A model generated the notes under the pieces. That model saw only the letters and a program-made list of their open reading frames with translations, made no database searches and was not told the DNA's origin. The translations under genes and the position numbers were made by a program. From Silene conica (Eukaryota; Streptophyta; Magnoliopsida; Caryophyllales; Caryophyllaceae), in contig CM055313.2 of the NCBI GenBank assembly GCA_029255685.2, forward strand, positions 50,314,579-50,378,578: a stretch of 64,000 bases of DNA, in the 5' to 3' direction. Positions 59,280 through 64,000 of the stretch are shown here, piece after piece. Position 1 is the first letter of the stretch; every line of letters begins with the position of its first letter.

Positions 59280-60017
59280 GTACACTACAACAAATTGACA
59301 CTTGCGCCACGATTTATGCCACGGGAATTTATAATTCGTGGCTAAATTTTGCTTAGCCACGGGAAAAAAATTATTCACTCTTTTAGAAAAATTTTATGCC
59401 ACGGGAAAAATTTTCCCATGGCAAAAAGTCATTTGCGCCACAATTTAGGTTACAGTCGTGGCTAATAATCATTTTTGCCAAGAACAATGTCACACCCATG
59501 GCAAATATATATTTAGCCACGGATCATTCCGTGGCCAATATTTCTTTAGCCACGGCTTACATATTGTCCGTGGCAACATATTTGCTTAACCACAAAACTA
59601 GTAAAAAGTGATTAGACTTTTTTCGTTACAAATACGACGATCTTACAAATAGTATTTGTGTGGAAAAATATATGAAAAAGGATAAAAGAGAAATAAAATA
59701 AAAATGCCGACAAATGAAAAAAAAATAAAAAAATATATATTAGGGAAAAAAAATATAATGAAAATTTGATTAAATAGTTTGGAGAAAATGGTTTTGTTGA
59801 CTCGGGCAAAAAATGACCCGAGCATCATTAGTCGGGAGGTCAACATTGAAAAATCGAGTAATCTAAGAAAAATAATATTTTTTTCGCAAAAATATGTAAA
59901 CCATTTAATATTTTTTCGCAAAAATAATAGTGAAGGTAATTTAGAAAGTAAAGAATATAATTTAAAAAGTTTTCAAAATGTTAATTATATCAACAAGCTT
60001 AAGTTTCAATTTCGGTA

Positions 60018-60092
60018 GCTCATCATAATAACTCCACATTTAAGCGTGCTCAGGTGAGAGTAGTATTGGGATGAGTGACCTCCTGGGAAGGA
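60018..60092 (+). pseudogene. 5S rRNA-derived segment inside the CACTA element
   Basis: The stretch follows plant 5S rRNA from the middle toward the 3' part. It contains TTAAGCGTGCTCAGGTGAGA (box A region), AGTAGTATTGGGATGAGTGA (internal element and start of box C) and CCTCCTGGGAAG. Only scattered substitutions are seen over about 65 bases. The 5S 5' half and the final 3' bases are missing, so it is not a 5S gene. It covers the RNA polymerase III internal control region, so it could still bind TFIIIA/TFIIIC-type factors. It may be a 5S-derived retro-insert or captured DNA. Confidence 0.8.
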
Positions 60093-60187
60093 TATACGAT
60101 TCACAAAAGTGAATGACTTGTGATTGTACGTAACGAGTTGAGATAACTAGCCAAGCAAGGATTAAAACTTGACAAGATTCCATATGT

Positions 60188-60406
60188 AACCAAATGTGTT
60201 TGGTAGTGTGGTGGTTGCTCACCTCATCCCTTAGCCATGAGGTCAGGGGTTCGATCCCTACCCATGGGAATGAAGCAACTCTTTCGCCAGCCGTTTACCT
60301 AGTGAAGCAACTCTTTCGCCAGCCGTTTACCTCTTCGTGAGAGCACTCGCGGTGAGGGGATTATACACCGTTGTCGACGGTGGACACCCCGGTTTAGAGC
60401 AAAAAA
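60188..60406 (+). mobile_element. tRNA-derived SINE with 14-bp TSD
   Basis: The body is about 219 bp with pol III promoter boxes: an A-box-like TGGTAGTGTGG at 60201-60211 and a B box GGTTCGATCC at 60248-60257, spaced as in tRNA genes. It ends in a short A run. A 14-bp TSD AAGATTCCATATGT flanks it (60174-60187 and 60407-60420; tail and TSD share A residues). A 30-bp unit is directly duplicated at 60271-60300 and 60303-60332. The SINE lies wholly inside the CACTA element, so it came later. It is non-coding and would need LINE enzymes. Confidence 0.88.
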
Positions 60407-60705
60407 AAGATTCCATATGTGAAAATATTTTCATTATAAGTAAAAAATAATATTTTACATTTTATTTATTTTATTTTTTTTGTTTGCCATGGGAATAATT
60501 TTGGCCACGGGAATTATTAGCCACGGGAGAATCTGTGGCTAAAAATATAATTTTAGCCACGTTTTTGTTTTTCCCGTGGCTATCTGTTAGCCACGGCCAC
60601 TTGGGCCACGAAGGTATTTCCGTGGCAAAGAGCTTTAGCCACGGGAAATTAGTACTTGCGCCACGAATTTAGGCGTGGCCCAAGTGCTCAATTGTAGTAG
60701 TGGTA

Positions 60706-63205
60706 AGCCTTGTGTGAAAACAGAGTCGACTGGATACAAAGTGGGGGATGGTGCACCCCTCTCACAGAAAGAGATGGAAAGATCTTCCCCGTCTGGATTG
60801 GTACAACTTCGCTAGGCTAGCTTGGAAGGAGCTTTCCGGGAGTCGAGGTATAAGGGTGAAAAGGAAAGATCTACTTTTCTTCAACGCGTTCTGGTTTCAA
60901 GCACGATTCTATTCTAAAATGTATAAGAGGGCCTAGGTGAAGAACCTAGTCCGAAACCTTTTAATAGAAGCTATTCGCACAATCCACAAAAAATGAAGAG
61001 AGTAATCATATGCATTCTCTACGTTAAAGCCTTATATCTTAGATATGTATATAGGTCCTTACTTGACTTTTCGTTAGAGATATATCTCAACTGCTATTCT
61101 ATATCGAGCCTTGCTTTTTCTTTTCTTATGGTATAGACTTTAAAGAAATTCCTTCTTGGGCGAGCCATAAGCGACAACTTGGTATAAAGGCGCGTTTCGG
61201 AGTCACATCACAAACAGGGTATAGCGCGAAAAACTTTCTAAATACTTTCAAGCTTATCCCGTCGAAATTTCATCTAAAAGAAAGGCGTTGAAGCTAGAGG
61301 TGGGAAGTGACCTCCTTAGGTATAACATGACTCACATATAATAAAGTAAAGAGAGGGGTGCTGAGAAGAAGGACAATATATTAGACATATATTTAACTTG
61401 GGATTGGTGCTCGTTGTAAGAACTAAGAACAGGTTTTCCCACTCTTTTTCAGCCTTCACGCGGCCCCGCAAGAGAGAGCCCCTTTCCCTATTCCTTCATC
61501 TTTACCTTACTCGACTCTTATGAAGCATAGCCTCTTTAAATTAATGTAATTTAAAACAACTTGAATCTTAATGAGGATCCTCCTTAGTGCGGTTCATTCC
61601 TATCCAATAAGATGATTAGGAATCTCCCTGCGCTGTACTAGCCTTAAAAAGACAAGAGACCAAAACTCCAAAAGTCATAATTAGACCCAAAGTAGCACTT
61701 GCGCCGTCTATGATAAAGGATAAAGGAGGAAAAGAAGGTCCCATCTCCCGACCCTTTTCAGTCAAGTCCCACCTCTTGTATTGTATAACAAGGTCCTCTC
61801 CTCTCGCTTTCCTATCTCCTTGGCAGTCGATTCTCATTTCTTTCTCCTTATCGGTCTTGTCTTCTCCTCTCGTATGAACTCGAGTCTATCTCATTTATCC
61901 CTCCCCTCTTCTCCCTCCCGTGGGTCTTCTCCCCGAGTCCATTTCCTCTCACTAATCCAGTCGTTACCAGTCGGGGCTTTTCTCCTTCTTGTTTATATGC
62001 GAGTAGCTTTTCTCTGCCTATGGTCGAATCAGGTTCTTTTCCTATCACGCGCCATATGATAAGTACGCACGAAGGTCTTTCACTCGAGTCTTGAGAGAAA
62101 TGTAGCTCTTTTTTTCCTGCCGAGTAGGGTAGACTGCTAATTTTCTATACATCGTTGAGCTAAACTCGCCTGATTCTACAGTTTTAGTAGAACCTCGCAG
62201 TTGTCAGTTGTCTGTCACCAGATGAACAAAAGAGTAGAGCCTTTCCTTCTTCTATTATACCTGGATAGACTTTCTTCTTTTCGTATGATCCGATCTATCG
62301 GGAGTAGAAGTTGGATGGAATTAAATCCTTATACTTTTTTATTAACCTTTCTATGATCCATGATGTACCACTACTAGTAATCTATGTGGCGATCCCACTA
62401 CTTTGAGTTGTATTGTCTCGGTTTTAAATATAGGGTCACTTTGTGAGACGAGATTCCCTTGGCTGGCCTTGATTTGACCCTTTGATGCCCTATTTAAAGG
62501 GCCCCCGCCTTGGGAGAATTCTTTTTGTTCGAAAAAAGGGCAGCTTCGTTCCGGAAATGCTCCTCATATACTATAAAGAAGTAGTCTCTCACTCAGTCAA
62601 ATACCTAGTAGCGAAGGGAAGACTTCTAGTGAACAAGCGGAGTTATAAGAATGAGCTTCCTCTATAGTAGTAGTAGTAATGGGCTCTTAGTCTAAAGAAT
62701 GAATAATGTCAGTCTGAAAAGGGAAAGTCCTGGTGAGACGGAAAGACTTGCTTCACTTATATATAAGGGCGTCATAGACTTAATGTATGATGACTGACCT
62801 TTACTTTGTTCTTTAGAACTTTCTCTTGTTTCTATCTATCTTTGTCACCTACTTCGTTCGTTGGCTTCCCTTAGAATTAGAATTCGACTAATCAGAGCGT
62901 GTGGCATAGTTTTATCTCTTACATCCTACTCACCCCAGACTTTTTTGTAGTCGACTGGTTTGAAACGAACGGGGCAGGCTGACTAAAGGCTCACACTCGA
63001 AGAAAGCAAAGCGACACCCTGCTATTTGCACGAAAAAATATTTCCGATCAGACTCATCTTCACCTACCCGTGCTTTTCTTTGTTAAGGCTAAGACGAGTC
63101 TCTGATACTGTCATATTCTGAGAAATCCATTAGTTAGGAAGCCTTTAATAATAAATTGTAATATAACAAGACGGAGCACATGGCACGAACTCTAGTAGCA
63201 ATGAC
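60706..63205. other. Non-coding mitochondrial-like background, segment 7
   Basis: I see no gene with a known domain. An open frame at 60748-60936 (62 residues, basic and aromatic) is unassigned and weak. Dispersed repeats are dense near 61800-62090: TCCTTGGCAGTCGATTC at 61817-61833, CTCTCGTATGAACTCGAGTC near 61867, and CTTCTTGTTTATATGCGAG near 61986. GGTATAACATGACTCACATATA near 61319 is shared with about 33150. Confidence 0.5.
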
Positions 63206-64000
63206 TGTTGGGAAATGTGTCCTCAACAATAAGTGCGATCACGTAATTAAATCTCATAACAAGAATGCGCAAGGGATGATACGAATTATTAGTCAACTGA
63301 CCAACATTAATCAGTAATGATTGGCTAGCTAGAGTTTGACATTACTGTCGTATGACGGTGGTGGTCAGTTGATCCCTTTAGGTCACACCTTTAGGACAAT
63401 TCCCTTAAATGATAAAATGATCAAATGTATATTGATACGATTTGATCATATTCCTTAAACTCGTATATCGAGAAATTAGAGGTTAAATCTTAATGTAAGA
63501 TTTATGTTTAAAATTGAAACGTGTCAATTGTTAAACATTAAACGATATTTTATTATATCGTTATTAGAATGAATTGGGTTGAAATTAATACAAAGGTTGT
63601 AAATCGTATTGACGATAAAATATTATTTTACAATGGTAATTTCGAATTACTTGTTAATTGAATAAATATGATTTATTTAATTATGTATAATATTTATGGG
63701 ATAAATATTTACATGTTTCAAATGTACTAAAGTATTTTATTTCTAAATGACATATAAGATGTCACACTTTATACAATTGTACATTTGACAAATTGTAAAA
63801 TGAAGTCCATTTTATGGACTATATGGCACGGTTTAAAGGAGAAGGTGGCATGGGTGTTTAGTGTATTAAACACTCCATAATCATGTGTTAGACATATGCA
63901 TTGAGATTACTAACCTAGTAACCACCCTAGAGCCTTGAGAAAGGAACTTGTTCCCTCATTTACACTCCCTAAGCCGGCTACCCACTCCCCATAAGCATGC
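63206..64000 (+). mobile_element. Start of another Copia LTR, cut by window end
   Basis: It begins TGTTGGGAAATGTGTCCTC and runs parallel to the LTR at 4453 for some 620 bp with scattered changes, then diverges more strongly after about 63830 before matching again near the end. About 795 of an expected 1280 bp are seen, so it may be a solo LTR or the 5' LTR of a complete element beyond the window. The five bases before it are ATGAC, the predicted TSD. Confidence 0.88.

Larger units (their letters stand above)
59283..60702 (+). mobile_element. Non-autonomous CACTA DNA transposon
   Basis: The left end reads CACTACAACAAATTGACACT and the right end, reverse-complemented, CACTACTACAATTGAGCACT. These are imperfect terminal inverted repeats beginning with the diagnostic CACTA. 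A 3-bp TSD GTA flanks both sides (59280-59282 and 60703-60705), as expected for En/Spm-type elements. Subterminal zones (about 59308-59600 and 60486-60680) carry many copies of GCCACGG in both orientations, like transposase-binding arrays of this superfamily. No transposase is coded in the 1420 bp. The interior holds a 5S-rRNA-like segment and a later SINE insertion. It depends on an autonomous CACTA element for movement. Orientation is arbitrary. Confidence 0.9.

Noticed and set aside
60748..60936. 62-codon ORF right of the CACTA element
   Set aside because: Basic and aromatic-rich but with no recognised family and no supporting signals; left as background.

Overview
This window looks like plant (angiosperm) nuclear DNA. 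It contains no ordinary single-copy gene that I can recognise. Its content is a set of transposable elements, most with clean target-site duplications (TSDs), dropped into a non-coding background. That background has purine/pyrimidine runs, short dispersed repeats and a few snippets that resemble plant mitochondrial small-subunit rRNA. My working view is a scrambled, mitochondrial-derived or mitochondrial-like tract in a nuclear chromosome (NUMT-like), later colonised by retrotransposons. The species cannot be told from the sequence.

Layout. 1-1490: part of a minus-strand Tekay/Del-like Gypsy LTR with a regularly spaced GC-rich palindrome array. 1491-4447: background. 4453-12807: complete Copia-type element (LTRs of 1281 bp, TSD AAATC) coding only for Gag. 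12813-18713: background. 18719-24801: full-structure minus-strand Gypsy element (LTRs of 833 bp, TSD CCCTA) with gag-pol broken by one stop and one frameshift. 24986-29108: minus-strand Gypsy-type element with gag and protease only (TSD CAGAT). 29114-33746: background. 33752-35029: minus-strand solo Copia LTR (TSD ATCTT). 35035-37470: background. 37476-41594: plus-strand second copy of the gag-protease element (TSD CCCAT). 41600-47440: background. 47446-52730: plus-strand Gypsy-type element with protease-RT-RNase H-integrase but no gag (TSD CTTCT). 52736-59279: background. 59283-60702: non-autonomous CACTA element (TSD GTA) holding a 5S-rRNA-like segment and a tRNA-derived SINE with its own 14-bp TSD. 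60706-63205: background. 63206-64000: start of another Copia LTR, cut by the window edge.

The most interesting system is the pair formed by the gag-protease elements (two copies) and the pol-only element. They share related LTR R/U5 sequences, the same primer-binding site, almost the same 5' leader and the same habit of running the ORF into the 3' LTR. One type codes the particle proteins and the other codes the enzymes. All three are bounded by matching LTRs and TSDs, and their ORFs are long and open. This fits a bipartite, mutually complementing LTR-retrotransposon system, although helper elements elsewhere in the genome remain possible. The Gag-only Copia element and the CACTA/5S/SINE composite add to a picture dominated by non-autonomous elements that must borrow proteins in trans.
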